Under the pieces are notes generated by a model. It saw only the letters and a program-made list of their open reading frames with translations, was not told where the DNA came from and made no database searches. 64,000 bases of DNA from Acetobacteraceae bacterium (GTDB lineage: Bacteria > Pseudomonadota > Alphaproteobacteria > Acetobacterales > Acetobacteraceae): NCBI GenBank assembly GCA_003164135.1, contig PLSD01000133.1:19713-83712 (forward strand), written 5' to 3'. Below, one piece after another: positions 26,831-36,399 of this stretch. A program made the position numbers and the translations under genes. Position 1 is the stretch's first letter. Each line of letters begins with the position of its first letter.

Positions 26831-27630
26831 TCGCGTCTCCCGGTGGTGAGGGTTGAGGTTGCGTACAGTTCCGGCCGGCGTTCGGCGCGGTAGGGGAAGG
26901 TGGCGGCGCAGGCCGCGATCATAGCCGGGTTGAGGTCGGCGATGAGCAGCGCCTCGCCCGCCCCGGCGGCGGCCAGTTTGCGCCCATTGGGTGCCGCGAT
27001 GCAGGAGCCGCCCATATAGTCGAGCCCCTCCTCCGCCCCGGCATGGTTGCAGTAGGCGACGAACACCTGGTTCTCCAACGCCCGCGCCGGCACGATCAAC
27101 TCCGGCACCACGGCGTATTCCGGCGTCAGCGCCGTGGGGATGAGGATAAGGTCGGCCCCCGCCAAAGCGGTGGCGCGCACCGCCTCGGGGAACTCGACAT
27201 CGTAGCAGATGAGCAGCCCGAGACTGAACCCGCCCAGGCTGAACGGCTGGCAAAAGCTTTTCCCTGGCGCATACGCCGCGCGTTCGAAATCACCGAACAG
27301 ATGCGTCTTGCGATACTGCCCCAGCACCGTGCCCGCCGGCCCAATGACGGCGGCGCTGTTATACACCTCCTTGCCATCGCGCTCGGCATAACCATAGGCG
27401 ATGGCAACGCCGGTCTCTCGCGCCAGCGCGGCGATGGTTACGGCCGAGGGCCCGTCAGCCTGTTCCGCGCCCGCCGCCACATCCACGTTATAGCCGCCCA
27501 GCCAGCACTCGGGGGTGAGCAGCAGCGTGGCGCCGGCGGCCGCGGCGGCCCGCGCGGCACCGGACAAGGCGGCGAGATTCGTCCCCTTGTCCGCGCCAAA
27601 CCCCTGCGTCTGCCAAAGCGCCAGCCGCAT
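26827..27630 (-). CDS. Carbon-nitrogen hydrolase (nitrilase superfamily amidase)
   Basis: The 267-residue protein keeps the catalytic triad: Glu in LLLTPECWLGGYNVD, Lys in GQYRKTHLF, and Cys in LGLLICYDVEFPE. The overall layout resembles R-stereoselective amidases and N-carbamoylputrescine amidase more than true nitrilases. ATG 27630 is preferred; a GTG 3 bp upstream is possible. It lies directly after the NCS1 gene stop and overlaps the APC permease start. It would hydrolyse an amide, N-carbamoyl or similar bond in the operon's substrate. Confidence 0.9.
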   Translation of the reverse strand: MRLALWQTQGFGADKGTNLAALSGAARAAAAAGATLLLTPECWLGGYNVDVAAGAEQADGPSAVTIAALARETGVAIAYGYAERDGKEVYNSAAVIGPAGTVLGQYRKTHLFGDFERAAYAPGKSFCQPFSLGGFSLGLLICYDVEFPEAVRATALAGADLILIPTALTPEYAVVPELIVPARALENQVFVAYCNHAGAEEGLDYMGGSCIAAPNGRKLAAAGAGEALLIADLNPAMIAACAATFPYRAERRPELYATSTLTTGRRE

Positions 27631-27633
27631 CAC

Positions 27634-29022
27634 TCACTCCGCCGGATTGGCCGCGACCGCCGTAACGGTGCGGCGCGCCAGCAGGTAGTAGATGGGGCTG
27701 ACGGTCACCAGCCCGACGATCCAGGAGATGTCGACGCCGCCGAGCATATTGGCGATGGGGCCAGTATACATCGTGGTGTCCACAAACGGCAGTTGGATGA
27801 GAATACCGAAGATGTAGCAGGCGATCGCCGCCTTGTTGAAGCGCCCATACACGCCGCCCTCAGCGGTAAAGAAGGCATCCACATCGTAGTCGCCGTGGCG
27901 CACCAGATAGAAATCCACCAGGTTGATCGCCGTCCACGGCACCAGCACATAGAGCAGCAGCAGGATGAAGTTGGTGTAGTTGGTGAGGAAGTTGCCCGCC
28001 GCGAACAGGGCAATGCCGAGGCCGATGATGCTGATGATAATCGCCGTGACCATGCGCGCCATGGCGCCGGCCTTCCACGAGGGTACAAAAGTGTGCAGCA
28101 GCGTGATGGTGGAGAGCACGCCGCAATACAGGTTCATGGCGTTGGTCCCGGCGATGCCCACCGAGAAGATGATGATAATCGGCACCGCCGCCGCGCCCGT
28201 GAAGGTCGTGAGCCCGCCCACCGGATCGCCATTGGCCGCGACGAGGCCGAGCAGCGCGCCAAGGATCATGGGGAAGATGGAGCCCAGCGAGCAACCCCAG
28301 TACGAGGCCCAGAAAGCCGGCTTGGCGCCCGTGTCATGCGGCATGTAGCGGGTATAGTCCGACACATAGGGCGCGTAGGCGATCTGCCAGAGCGCGCCTA
28401 CGGAAATCATCGAGCAGAACCCCGCCAGGGTGTACCCGTTCATGGCCATCACACCGGCCGGCAGGCCGTGGATGAACACCATCCAGACGAAGGTGAGCAG
28501 CAGCGCCCCGCCCGAGGCGATGGTGAGGAAGCGCGCATAGGCGTGGATCAGGTCATGGCCAAAAATCGTGGCGACGACGCTGATCACCGCGATGAGCGTA
28601 ATCAGCACATCCTGATTGACGCCCGGCATGATCGTATGCAGCGACTGCCCACCCAGCACGATGTTGGAGGCCAGGAAGCCGACGTACATGACGATGACGA
28701 TGGCCACCACCAGCACCGCGCCCATGGAGCCGAACTGCCCGCGCGTCTGCACCATCTGCGGCACGCCCAGCTGCGGCCCCTGCGCCGCGTGCAGCGCCAT
28801 GAAGATGGCGCCGACGAAATTGCCGATCGCGATGGCCAGGATGGAGGACATGAAATCCAGCTTGAACACCGTGGTGGCAAGCGCGCCGGTCACGATGGTC
28901 AGCATCATGATGTTGGAGCCGAACCAGATGGTGAACAGGTCGCGGAACGTACCGTGACGCTGGTCATGCGGTATCTGGTAGATGGTGTGCTGTTCGACAG
29001 CACCCGGTTTTTCGGTAGCCAT
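27634..29022 (-). CDS. NCS1-family permease (cytosine/purine/allantoin type)
   Basis: The 462-residue polytopic protein begins with the family's hydrophilic N-terminus and first helices (DLFTIWFGSNIMMLTIVTGAL). It contains the GQFGSMGAVL and SDYTRYMPHD segments typical of NCS1 transporters such as CodB and PucI. These are Na+ or H+ symporters for nucleobases, hydantoins, allantoin and related ring compounds. Together with the amidase it hints that the operon's substrate may be a cyclic amide or N-heterocycle. It lies 22 bp after TMADH-like paralog 2. Confidence 0.9.
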   Translation of the reverse strand: MATEKPGAVEQHTIYQIPHDQRHGTFRDLFTIWFGSNIMMLTIVTGALATTVFKLDFMSSILAIAIGNFVGAIFMALHAAQGPQLGVPQMVQTRGQFGSMGAVLVVAIVIVMYVGFLASNIVLGGQSLHTIMPGVNQDVLITLIAVISVVATIFGHDLIHAYARFLTIASGGALLLTFVWMVFIHGLPAGVMAMNGYTLAGFCSMISVGALWQIAYAPYVSDYTRYMPHDTGAKPAFWASYWGCSLGSIFPMILGALLGLVAANGDPVGGLTTFTGAAAVPIIIIFSVGIAGTNAMNLYCGVLSTITLLHTFVPSWKAGAMARMVTAIIISIIGLGIALFAAGNFLTNYTNFILLLLYVLVPWTAINLVDFYLVRHGDYDVDAFFTAEGGVYGRFNKAAIACYIFGILIQLPFVDTTMYTGPIANMLGGVDISWIVGLVTVSPIYYLLARRTVTAVAANPAE

Positions 29023-29043
29023 GATCGAGCTCCTTTCTGGAGG

Positions 29044-31140
29044 TTAATGCGCCAGGATGGCGTTGAGGTCGAAGGGTAGAAGCTCAGCGACTTCGCGCCG
29101 GAAGGGTAGCGCGCCGGGATCAGGCGTGGCGCCCAGTTCCTCGGCATAGCGGCGGCCGCCAAACACGGCGGCGGCGATGGTGCCCGGCGCCAGCGCATCG
29201 CCAATCACGGTCACCGATTTCAGCCCCGCCGCCGCCCACTCCCCCGCGCGGGCGCGCAGGGCATGGGCCAGTTCCAGCCGCGGCAGCCGGGCGGTCACGC
29301 TCACCAGCGCGCCCGCCGCCATCTCCTCCGTGCGGCCGGTAAAGGCGCAGGCGAGAGTCGCACTACCCGCCTCAATCTTCTGCAATATGGCGCTGCATTT
29401 GAGGCGCACGCCCAGCTCCATGAGCCGTGCCTGGATCTTGTGCTGCTCCATGGTGTTGAAGCTCCACGCCGAGGCCACCGCGGCAGGCGTCACGAGCGTG
29501 ACGCTGTAGCCTTCCTTCACCAGCAGCTCGGCTAGCACGCCGCCCATGTAATAATGGTCGTCATCGAACAGCAGCACGTCGCGCGCCACGGGCCGGACAC
29601 CTGCCATCAGATCATCGGGCGTCAGCACTTCTGCTCCACCGGTTTCCAGCGGCTTTAGCAATGCGCGCCCCACACCGTCGCGCCGCCAGGTGGAGCCGGT
29701 GGCGAGCACGACACGGTCGAAGCCAAAACCCAGTATGTCCTCATCGGTCAAGGCGCTGGCATAGAAGATTTCGACATTGGGCATCTTGGCGAGTTGCCCG
29801 GCCCGGTAATCGGCCACACGCCCCCAGGCCGAGAGCCCCGGCAAGCGGCGTTCGGCCACCAGGCGGCCACCAAGCTGCGTGCCGCGCTCGGCCAGCGCCA
29901 CCTCGTGCCCGCGCTTGCCCAGCATCATCGCCGCTTCCAGCCCAGCCGGTCCAGCGCCAACCACGAGGATTCGTGATTCATCCTCGCGCGGGCGGATATA
30001 TTCCGGGTGCCAGCCGCGCCGCCACTCCTCGCCCATGGCCGGATTCTGCGTGCAGCGCGAAATGGATGACGTATGGTCGCCCGCCACGCACATGTTGCAG
30101 CCGATACATTCGCGGATATCCTCCAGCCGCCCCTCGCGGATTTTCTCCGGAATGAACGGATCGGCAATGGAGGGCCGCGCCGCGCCGATGAAATCCAGCA
30201 CCCCCTGGCGCACCATGCGCACCATCGTGTCCGGCGAGGTGAAACGCCCCACGCCCACCACCGGCTTGGTGGTGAGCTGCTTCACCCCCAGCACGAACGG
30301 CTCCTGGTAGGCTTCATCGGCAAAGCGCGAGGTCTGGCTGTCATTGTCCCAGGAGGACAGCGTAAGATCCCAAAGATCCGGCACTTCGCCCAGATGCGCG
30401 ATGATGTCGCGCGCCTCCGCCGCGTGCAGCCCTTCCTCGCCGATCATTTCGTCAACGGAAATGCGGCAGGCAACCGCCATGGTATCACCCACCGCGTCCT
30501 TCACATCCTCGATCAGCTCTTTCAGCAGCCGCGCGCGGTTCTCCATGGAGCCGCCATATTCATCGGTGCGCGTATTGAAGCGGCGGGAGAGAAAGAACAT
30601 CGGCCCGCCGAACAGCTTGCCGGCATACACGTACACAATATCATACCCCGCCCGCTTGGCGCGCAGTGCCGCGTCGCGGTGCCATTTGCGCAGATCACGG
30701 ATGTCCTGCTTGTCCATGGCGCGCGCCTGCACCGGTTCGTTGAACACCGAGAACACCGGCAAATCTACCGGCCCCATCGGGATCTCCCGCGAATACATAT
30801 TCGCCGCGTTCATGCCGTTATGGCAAAGTTGCAGTGCGGCCAGCGCGTCATATTCATGGATGGAGTCCGCGATGCGCGCCAGCATCGGGACGTCCTGCTC
30901 GCTCCACACGCGCAGCTCAATGAATGGGCATATTTCGGCGCTGGGATGGATTTCCGCCTGCTCGGAGCACACCACGCCCCAGCCGCCCTGCGCCTTCACC
31001 GCGCGCATGGTGGCCAGCGCCGAGGGATCACGATAGCCCATGCCGTTGCAGTGCGGCACCTGGAAAAAGCGGTTCTTGGAAACCACCGGCCCGATGCGCA
31101 CAGGGTCGAACAGAATGTCGTAACGGGAATCCCGCGACAT
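29044..31140 (-). CDS. TMADH-like FMN/[4Fe-4S]/FAD oxidoreductase (paralog 2)
   Basis: The start MSRDSRYDILF at 31140 matches paralog 1's start; upstream in-frame ATGs would add 15 atypical residues. The 698-residue enzyme has the FMN-linking Cys in FFQVPHCNGMGYRDP, the cluster motif ECIGCNMCVAGD...C and the dinucleotide motif VVGAGPAGLEAAMML. The residue matching the catalytic His of trimethylamine dehydrogenase reads Lys (YVYAGKLF) where paralog 1 has His. The W-x-x-D motif (SWDNDSQTSRF) is kept. It is the first gene of the eight-gene operon. The pair is only moderately similar, so each may act at a different step. Confidence 0.9.
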   Translation of the reverse strand: MSRDSRYDILFDPVRIGPVVSKNRFFQVPHCNGMGYRDPSALATMRAVKAQGGWGVVCSEQAEIHPSAEICPFIELRVWSEQDVPMLARIADSIHEYDALAALQLCHNGMNAANMYSREIPMGPVDLPVFSVFNEPVQARAMDKQDIRDLRKWHRDAALRAKRAGYDIVYVYAGKLFGGPMFFLSRRFNTRTDEYGGSMENRARLLKELIEDVKDAVGDTMAVACRISVDEMIGEEGLHAAEARDIIAHLGEVPDLWDLTLSSWDNDSQTSRFADEAYQEPFVLGVKQLTTKPVVGVGRFTSPDTMVRMVRQGVLDFIGAARPSIADPFIPEKIREGRLEDIRECIGCNMCVAGDHTSSISRCTQNPAMGEEWRRGWHPEYIRPREDESRILVVGAGPAGLEAAMMLGKRGHEVALAERGTQLGGRLVAERRLPGLSAWGRVADYRAGQLAKMPNVEIFYASALTDEDILGFGFDRVVLATGSTWRRDGVGRALLKPLETGGAEVLTPDDLMAGVRPVARDVLLFDDDHYYMGGVLAELLVKEGYSVTLVTPAAVASAWSFNTMEQHKIQARLMELGVRLKCSAILQKIEAGSATLACAFTGRTEEMAAGALVSVTARLPRLELAHALRARAGEWAAAGLKSVTVIGDALAPGTIAAAVFGGRRYAEELGATPDPGALPFRREVAELLPFDLNAILAH

Positions 31141-31333
31141 GCCAGATACACTCCACATAAATTTCTTGACATGATGCTTACACAAACTCCTCGGGGCGTC
31201 GCATCGATTTTCCCGAGGCAGCGGCCAGCGTTCCCCATAGCTGCGATGAAAAATTAGGCATGCTGCGCCGCATCACGCTCAATGCACAAGCAGCGGCGCG
31301 GCGCGTGGACACAGGCGCCTGATTTGCTACAAC
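31141..31333. promoter_or_regulatory. Divergent promoter region for the catabolic operon and the M20 gene
   Basis: This 193-bp spacer separates the minus-strand operon from the plus-strand deacylase. It should contain both promoters and the binding site of the nearby LysR protein. I see AT-rich DNA at 31150-31190 (ACATAAATTTCTTGACATGATG) but no certain -35/-10 pair or LysR box. Confidence 0.45.
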
Positions 31334-32473
31334 GTGCCGATGCCCGATACCGTAGCAACGCTGGCCGAGTTGGCCGCCTTCCCCACCATCAGCGCCGACA
31401 GCAACGAAGCCCTGATCCGCCACGCCGCCGCGCGGATCACCGCCGCGGGCGGACGGATTCACACACTTGCAGGCGCCAAGCCGGGAAAATTCAACATGCT
31501 GGCGAGTTTCGGCCCCGCCACCGGGGCCGGTATCGTGCTCTCCGGCCATAGCGATGTCGTGCCCGTCACAGGGCAAAATTGGCAAACCGATCCCTTCACC
31601 CTCACCGAGCGCGACGGCAAACTCCATGCCCGCGGCGCTTCCGACATGAAGGGCTTCCTCGCCGCCATGCTCACCGCCGCGCAACGTTGCGATGCAGCAA
31701 AACTGACGCGGCCGCTGCACCTGATTTTTTCATATGACGAGGAAATCGGCTGCATCGGCGTGCGCGACCTGCTGGAGCGCCTGCGCGCGGAGCATTTCCA
31801 GGCCCAGGGCTGCATCATCGGCGAGCCGACGGAGCAACGCGTCATCACCGGCCACAAGGGCAAGATCGCCGGCTGCGTCTGCTGCCGGGGCCGGGCGGCG
31901 CATTCGGCCAATCCGGCGCTGGGCTGCAACGCCATCATGCTGGCCGGGGAAATGCTGCACGAGATGCGGGACCTGCAGGCGGAACTGACCAAGGGCCGTC
32001 GCGATGACGCCTACCCCTTCCCCTTCACCAGCCTGCACGCCGGCACCATCAAGGGCGGCGTCGCGCTCAATGTCGTGCCGGATTATTGTGAGATTGAATT
32101 CGAGATCCGCCACATTGCGGGCGAGGATACCAGCGCACTGCTCCGCCGCCTTGGCGCGGCAGGCGAACGCCTGGGCGCGGCCTCCAATGGCGGGACCGTG
32201 GAGGTGCGCGTCACCAACGACTATCCGGGCGTGGAAACGCCTAGGGGTGCTGCCATCACGCAAATCGCCCTGGCGGCGGCGCACACGGAAGAGACCGGCA
32301 AGATCGGTTTTGGCACCGAGGCCGGGCTGTTCACCCAGGCGCTGGGCATGGAGACGGTGATCTGCGGCCCCGGCAGCATCGACCGCGCCCACAAGGCCGA
32401 TGAATACGTGACACGCGATGAACTTGCCGCCTGCGACTCCTTCCTCGACCGCGTGATCGCCACGCTTTATTAG
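31334..32473 (+). CDS. M20 family deacylase, acetylornithine deacetylase (ArgE)-like
   Basis: The 379-residue metallopeptidase shows the di-zinc pattern: LSGHSDVVPV, RGASDMKGFLA with the bridging Asp, the general-base pair in SYDEEIGCIG, and a late His in AHKADEYV. The dimerisation domain lies in between. The GTG at 31334 is the annotated start; ATG 31340 is equally possible since no clear ribosome site is seen. As the catabolic operon is divergent, it probably removes an acyl group from a pathway intermediate rather than acting in arginine synthesis. Confidence 0.88.
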   Translation: MPMPDTVATLAELAAFPTISADSNEALIRHAAARITAAGGRIHTLAGAKPGKFNMLASFGPATGAGIVLSGHSDVVPVTGQNWQTDPFTLTERDGKLHARGASDMKGFLAAMLTAAQRCDAAKLTRPLHLIFSYDEEIGCIGVRDLLERLRAEHFQAQGCIIGEPTEQRVITGHKGKIAGCVCCRGRAAHSANPALGCNAIMLAGEMLHEMRDLQAELTKGRRDDAYPFPFTSLHAGTIKGGVALNVVPDYCEIEFEIRHIAGEDTSALLRRLGAAGERLGAASNGGTVEVRVTNDYPGVETPRGAAITQIALAAAHTEETGKIGFGTEAGLFTQALGMETVICGPGSIDRAHKADEYVTRDELAACDSFLDRVIATLY

Positions 32474-33391
32474 CTATCTGGTCCCGGGCAGCGGCTTGTC
32501 CTTCAGTAATTCGCGGCACAACTCGATGAACGCCTCGGCCGTCGGCGTACGCCGCATGCCGCGGAACAGCGCAATGCCGTGGTTGAGCGGCCGCAGCGAA
32601 TCCTCCAGCGCCAGGTATGAGAGTTTGCGGCCATCCAGCGTGGACTGGTTTTTTGGCTGCGCGTTGGCCAGACTGTAGCCCTCCCCGCGCCCCACCAGGC
32701 TGCGGATCACGTCAATATACGCGTAACGGCCGGTGATATTCGGGTTCACCCCCGCCTGGCGGAACAGCGAGAGAAAATAGTCGCGGCTCATCGGCAGGTC
32801 GAGCAGCAGAAAATTATCATACGCCAGCTCGCGCAATGTCACCGAGCGCCGGCGCGCGAACGGATGCGCCGCGCCGACAAAGGCATACGGCGCCACCGGC
32901 GCCAGGGGCAAAAACTCAAAATCCGGCGGGATCGCCATGTCATAGGTCAGCAGCAGTGAAATGCGGCCCGATCGCAAATGCTCGAACAACTCCGTCTGGT
33001 TGCCGGCCAGGGCGGTGGCGCGAGTGGCCTCGTGGCGCTGACGGAACACGGTGAGCAGCTCGGGAATTACCAGAGGGAACAGCGTGGACAGACAGCCGAT
33101 TTCCACCGGCCCGGCGACGCGCGAGGACATCACCAAAGCGGCGGTCTCAACCTCCTCTGCCTGCAGCAGCAGGGCGCGGGCCTCGCGCAAAAAGCGCTGG
33201 CCGTCGGCGGTCAGCGAGAGTCCCTGCGCGTGATGACGGATGAAGAGCTGAATGCCATAGGATTCCTCCAGCGCCGTGATGGCCGAGGAGATCGAGGGTT
33301 GCGAGATGTTTACCCGCTCCGAAGCCTGCGTAATGCTGCCGGTTTCCGCCGTGGCGACAAAATAGGAGATCTGCCTGAGCGTAAAGCGCAT
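32474..33391 (-). CDS. LysR-family transcriptional regulator
   Basis: The 305-residue protein has the N-terminal winged HTH (FVATAETGSITQASERVNIS then QPSISSAITALEESYGIQLF) and a periplasmic-binding-like effector domain. It is convergent with the M20 gene and divergent from the DUF1028 gene. It is the only full-length regulator in the block, so it most likely controls the catabolic genes in response to their substrate. Confidence 0.9.
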   Translation of the reverse strand: MRFTLRQISYFVATAETGSITQASERVNISQPSISSAITALEESYGIQLFIRHHAQGLSLTADGQRFLREARALLLQAEEVETAALVMSSRVAGPVEIGCLSTLFPLVIPELLTVFRQRHEATRATALAGNQTELFEHLRSGRISLLLTYDMAIPPDFEFLPLAPVAPYAFVGAAHPFARRRSVTLRELAYDNFLLLDLPMSRDYFLSLFRQAGVNPNITGRYAYIDVIRSLVGRGEGYSLANAQPKNQSTLDGRKLSYLALEDSLRPLNHGIALFRGMRRTPTAEAFIELCRELLKDKPLPGTR

Positions 33392-33488
33392 TGGTTACCT
33401 CTTTCCGAAGCAAAGCCTTGAGAGATTATATTGTTCCGAACCAAGGCGGCTGGCAACATGGCGCCGCATCACAACAGGAGTCCCGCCG

Positions 33489-34166
33489 TTGACCTTCTCC
33501 CTTGCCGCCCGCTGCCCGCGCACCGGCCAGTTTGCCGTGGCCGTCACCTCTTCCTCACCCGCCGTGGCGGCGCGCTGCGCCTTTGCCCGCGCCGGGGTGG
33601 GTGCCGTGACAACCCAGAACATCACCGATCCGCGCCTCGGCCCGGCGCTGCTCACGGCACTGGCCGCGGGGCTGGACGCCGAGTCCGCCCTCGCCCGCGT
33701 GCTGGAAGCTGCGAGCTTCCCCGCCTGCCGCCAGCTCACATTGGTCGACTCCGCCGGCCGCACCGCCGCATGGTCCGGGGAAAAAACGCTCGGCGTACAC
33801 GCTCAAGCGCTAGCGAGCGACGCCGTGTCGGCCGGCAACCTGCTGGCCAATCCCGGCGTGCCGCAGGCCGTGCTGGCAGCCTTCGCGGCCACCGATCCAG
33901 CGCTGGAACTTGGGAGCCGCGTCATCACCGCGATGCAGGCCGGGCTGGAGGCGGGCGGTGAGGCAGGGCCGATCCGCTCGGCCGGGCTCATCGTGGTGGA
34001 CCGCGAGGCATGGCCTCTCGCCGATCTGCGCGTTGACTGGCACGGCGAACCCCTCGCCGAACTGGCGGCGCTATGGGACGTCTGGGCGCCCCAAATGCGC
34101 GACTACGTGACCCGCGCCCTCAACCCCGAAGGCGCACCAAGCTACGGTGTGCCGGGGGACGAGTGA
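33489..34166 (+). CDS. DUF1028 family protein (Ntn-hydrolase-like)
   Basis: The TTG start at 33489 has AGGAG 8 bases upstream. The 225-residue protein opens MTFSLAARCPRTGQFAVAVTSSSPAVAARC, shown here only as family pattern, and contains GAVTTQNITDPRLGPALL, both characteristic of DUF1028. The family is predicted to have an Ntn-hydrolase fold and often sits beside RidA and M20 peptidase genes, as here. The biochemical activity is not established. Confidence 0.85.
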   Translation: MTFSLAARCPRTGQFAVAVTSSSPAVAARCAFARAGVGAVTTQNITDPRLGPALLTALAAGLDAESALARVLEAASFPACRQLTLVDSAGRTAAWSGEKTLGVHAQALASDAVSAGNLLANPGVPQAVLAAFAATDPALELGSRVITAMQAGLEAGGEAGPIRSAGLIVVDREAWPLADLRVDWHGEPLAELAALWDVWAPQMRDYVTRALNPEGAPSYGVPGDE

Positions 34167-34184
34167 TCCCCCGGCTGTTTGCCG

Positions 34185-34592
34185 CTATTCGAGCTCGGCG
34201 ATGACATCGACCTCCACCAACCATTCCGGCCTGGCCAGTGCCACGACCACCAGACCGGTGAACACCGGGTACACGCCCTTCATCCAGCGCCCGAGCACGC
34301 GGTATACCGCTTCCCGGTAGCGGATGTCGGTGAGATACACCGTCACCTTGCAGATATTCTCAAGCCCCGCCCCGCATTCGGAAAGCAGCAGCGCGATGTT
34401 CCCCATCGCCTGCTCGGCCTGGCCGGCGGGATCGCCCACCGCCACGCTCTCGCGCGTGTCGAGATCCTGCGCCACCTGACCGCGCAGATAGATAGTCTTG
34501 CCCGTCACCACGGCTTGGCAAAGGTCGTTGTCCAACTTCTGCTCGGGGTAGGTATCCTTAGTGTTGAACGGGCGGATGCGCTTGTGAATCAT
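34185..34592 (-). CDS. RidA family enamine/imine deaminase
   Basis: The 135-residue protein from ATG 34592 has the RidA/YjgF pattern: KTIYLRGQVAQDLD, GDPAGQAEQAMGNIALLL, ICKVTVYLTDIRYREAVYRV and a final ARPEWLVEVDVIAEL. The usual catalytic Arg is replaced by the family-variant context around DIRYREAV and the end ends LVEVDVIA. RidA proteins hydrolyse reactive enamine/imine products released by flavin- or PLP-dependent amine oxidation. That fits the TMADH-like enzymes. It is convergent with DUF1028. Confidence 0.88.
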   Translation of the reverse strand: MIHKRIRPFNTKDTYPEQKLDNDLCQAVVTGKTIYLRGQVAQDLDTRESVAVGDPAGQAEQAMGNIALLLSECGAGLENICKVTVYLTDIRYREAVYRVLGRWMKGVYPVFTGLVVVALARPEWLVEVDVIAELE

Positions 34593-35095
34593 GTGCTTAC
34601 TCCGCCGCCTTGTGGACCGCGCGCATCGGCCCGGCGCAGCCAAAATTGCGGTTTACCCATACCCTGCGCCCACCGCGGATCAAATCCCGGCATTGCTGTC
34701 CCCTGCGGCTCATATTTTGTCCTCGCTTGAATACACTCACTCTCGGCCCCAGGGCCGCGAGAAGTAGTGGCATTAGCCGCTAATGATATAAAGCAGATAC
34801 TAACGGCGACTTGCTTCGGAATTTTCAAACCAATTGACATCAGCAACAAATTTGGAGGTACGTCAGCCCGTCGCCAGCCAAAACTACTATGCCCCAGACG
34901 CACAAAAGGGCGCCGGCGAGGCTGGCCATATGTTTGATTTAGTTATATAATTTAGTGGTTGCGGGGGCATGCAAGCACCGACAGCTAACAACTTTAAGAA
35001 CATTCTGCTAAAAACATAGCTTTGTGCCGGGTCTGGTCTGCGCCCTAGAAGTAGGCCCCGTTGGTGTCGTTTTAGACGGCCAAATCACTAAAGTA
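34593..35095. other. Intergenic stretch without genes
   Basis: About 500 bp of mixed composition lie between ridA and the second ssuD-like gene. The part at 34780-34960 is AT-rich and probably holds the ridA promoter. No coding frame or repeat that I can name is present. Confidence 0.5.
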
Positions 35096-35169
35096 TGCCC
35101 GCAAGTAACTTAGCGGGCAATCAATGAGCAGCTGTCTGGATCGAGGCTCGGAAGCTTCGATCCAGACAG
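35096..35169 (-). terminator. Two hairpins downstream of the ssuD-like gene
   Basis: The first hairpin is TGCCCGC/GCGGGCA (35096-35119). The second is stronger, with 13-bp arms CTGTCTGGATCGA and TCGATCCAGACAG (35132-35169). Both lie directly after the stop of the minus-strand monooxygenase gene, so they are presumed terminators, though no long U-run follows. Confidence 0.6.
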
Positions 35170-35177
35170 GTCACATC

Positions 35178-36365
35178 TTAACTGGCACTGGCCACTCTCA
35201 GTGGGGGCGTCTGCGCCGATAACACGCCCGGCCCTACGGTCGAGACATAATCAGCGATCGGCGCCGGCTCCACGCCACCACGCGGGCTGGTGATGCCAAG
35301 ATACGGGAACAGCAGTTCAGCCACACGGTAGGTTTCTTCCAGATGCGGGTAGCCGGAAGTGACAAAAGTATCGATGCCGAGGTCCGCGTATTCCTTCAAC
35401 CTGGTGGCGACGGTTTTTGGCGAACCAACCAGGGCCGTGCCTGCACCGCCGCGTACCAGGCCCACGCCGGCCCATAAATTCGGGGCGATTTCCAGTTTGT
35501 CGCGGCGGCCTTGGTGCAGAGCGGCCATCCGGCGCTGGCCCTCGGAATCCGATTGGGTGCGGAAGGCGGCCTGGGTACGGGCAATCGTTTCGTCGGACAG
35601 GTGACTGATCAGCTTCTCCGCCGCCGCCCGTGCCTCGGCGTCAGTTTCCCGCACGATCAAATGTACCCGCAGGCCATAACGGATAGTACGGCCAACCCGG
35701 GCGGCACGCGCCCGCACATCGGCGATTTTTGCTGCCACGTCGGCCACCGGCTCGGCCCAGCTGAGGTAGGCGTCGAGTTGCTCGGCAACCAGTTTGTGGG
35801 CGGCGTCCGATGAGCCGCCGAAATACAACGGCGGATGCGGGCGCTGCACCGGGGGGAATATCTGGCGGCCACGCTCAATGTGAATATGCTCGCCGTGGAA
35901 AGTCACTTCCTCGCCTTGCAGCAGGCGCTTGAGCACGGTGCAGAATTCCGCCGCGTGGTCGTAGCGGGCGTCATGGTCGAGGAAGATGCCATCGCCGGTC
36001 ATTTCGCTGGCACTGCCGCCGGGAACGATATTGGCCAGGATGCGCCCGCCGGTGAGGCGGTCCAGCGCCGCGAACTGGCGTGAGAGCAAGGCCGGTGTGT
36101 AAAGCCCTGTGCGTACAGCGAGCAGGAAGCGCAGCTTTTCGGTGAACGGCGCGATGGAAGCGGCGGTGATCCAAGGCTCCTCGCAATGGCGGCCGGTCGG
36201 CACCAGTACGCCAGTATAACCGAGACGGTCCGCCGCGACGGCAATTTCACGCAGGTAACGGTTGGAGACGGGACGGTGGCCGATGTCTGACCCCAGGTAC
36301 GGGCCATCACCGCTGGTGGGGAGAAACCAGAAAAACTCCGGGGGATTCGAGAAGATGGCAGTCAC
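35178..36365 (-). CDS. FMNH2-dependent alkanesulfonate monooxygenase, SsuD-like (second copy)
   Basis: The GTG start at 36365 ([16 protein letters not shown]) has AAGGAA upstream. The 395-residue LLM-class protein matches SsuD across its length: [25 protein letters not shown] with C61 at the position of SsuD Cys54, [20 protein letters not shown] with the active-site His region, and [19 protein letters not shown]. It splits alkanesulfonates into aldehyde and sulfite. It lies 34 bp after ssuB in an ssuC-ssuB-ssuD order. Differences from the divergent copy (GRHCEE versus GRSCED) suggest a shifted substrate range. Confidence 0.9.
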   Translation of the reverse strand: MTAIFSNPPEFFWFLPTSGDGPYLGSDIGHRPVSNRYLREIAVAADRLGYTGVLVPTGRHCEEPWITAASIAPFTEKLRFLLAVRTGLYTPALLSRQFAALDRLTGGRILANIVPGGSASEMTGDGIFLDHDARYDHAAEFCTVLKRLLQGEEVTFHGEHIHIERGRQIFPPVQRPHPPLYFGGSSDAAHKLVAEQLDAYLSWAEPVADVAAKIADVRARAARVGRTIRYGLRVHLIVRETDAEARAAAEKLISHLSDETIARTQAAFRTQSDSEGQRRMAALHQGRRDKLEIAPNLWAGVGLVRGGAGTALVGSPKTVATRLKEYADLGIDTFVTSGYPHLEETYRVAELLFPYLGITSPRGGVEPAPIADYVSTVGPGVLSAQTPPLRVASAS

Positions 36366-36399
36366 GGGTGGTATTCCTTGTGTCGGTTTGTTGGTTTGT

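Noticed and set aside
27043..29079. Very long open frame on the plus strand (678 codons) opposite the NCS1 permease and nitrilase genes
   Set aside because: It is His/Arg/Asp-rich without domain motifs and mirrors the codon bias of the well-supported minus-strand genes; a GC-rich shadow frame.
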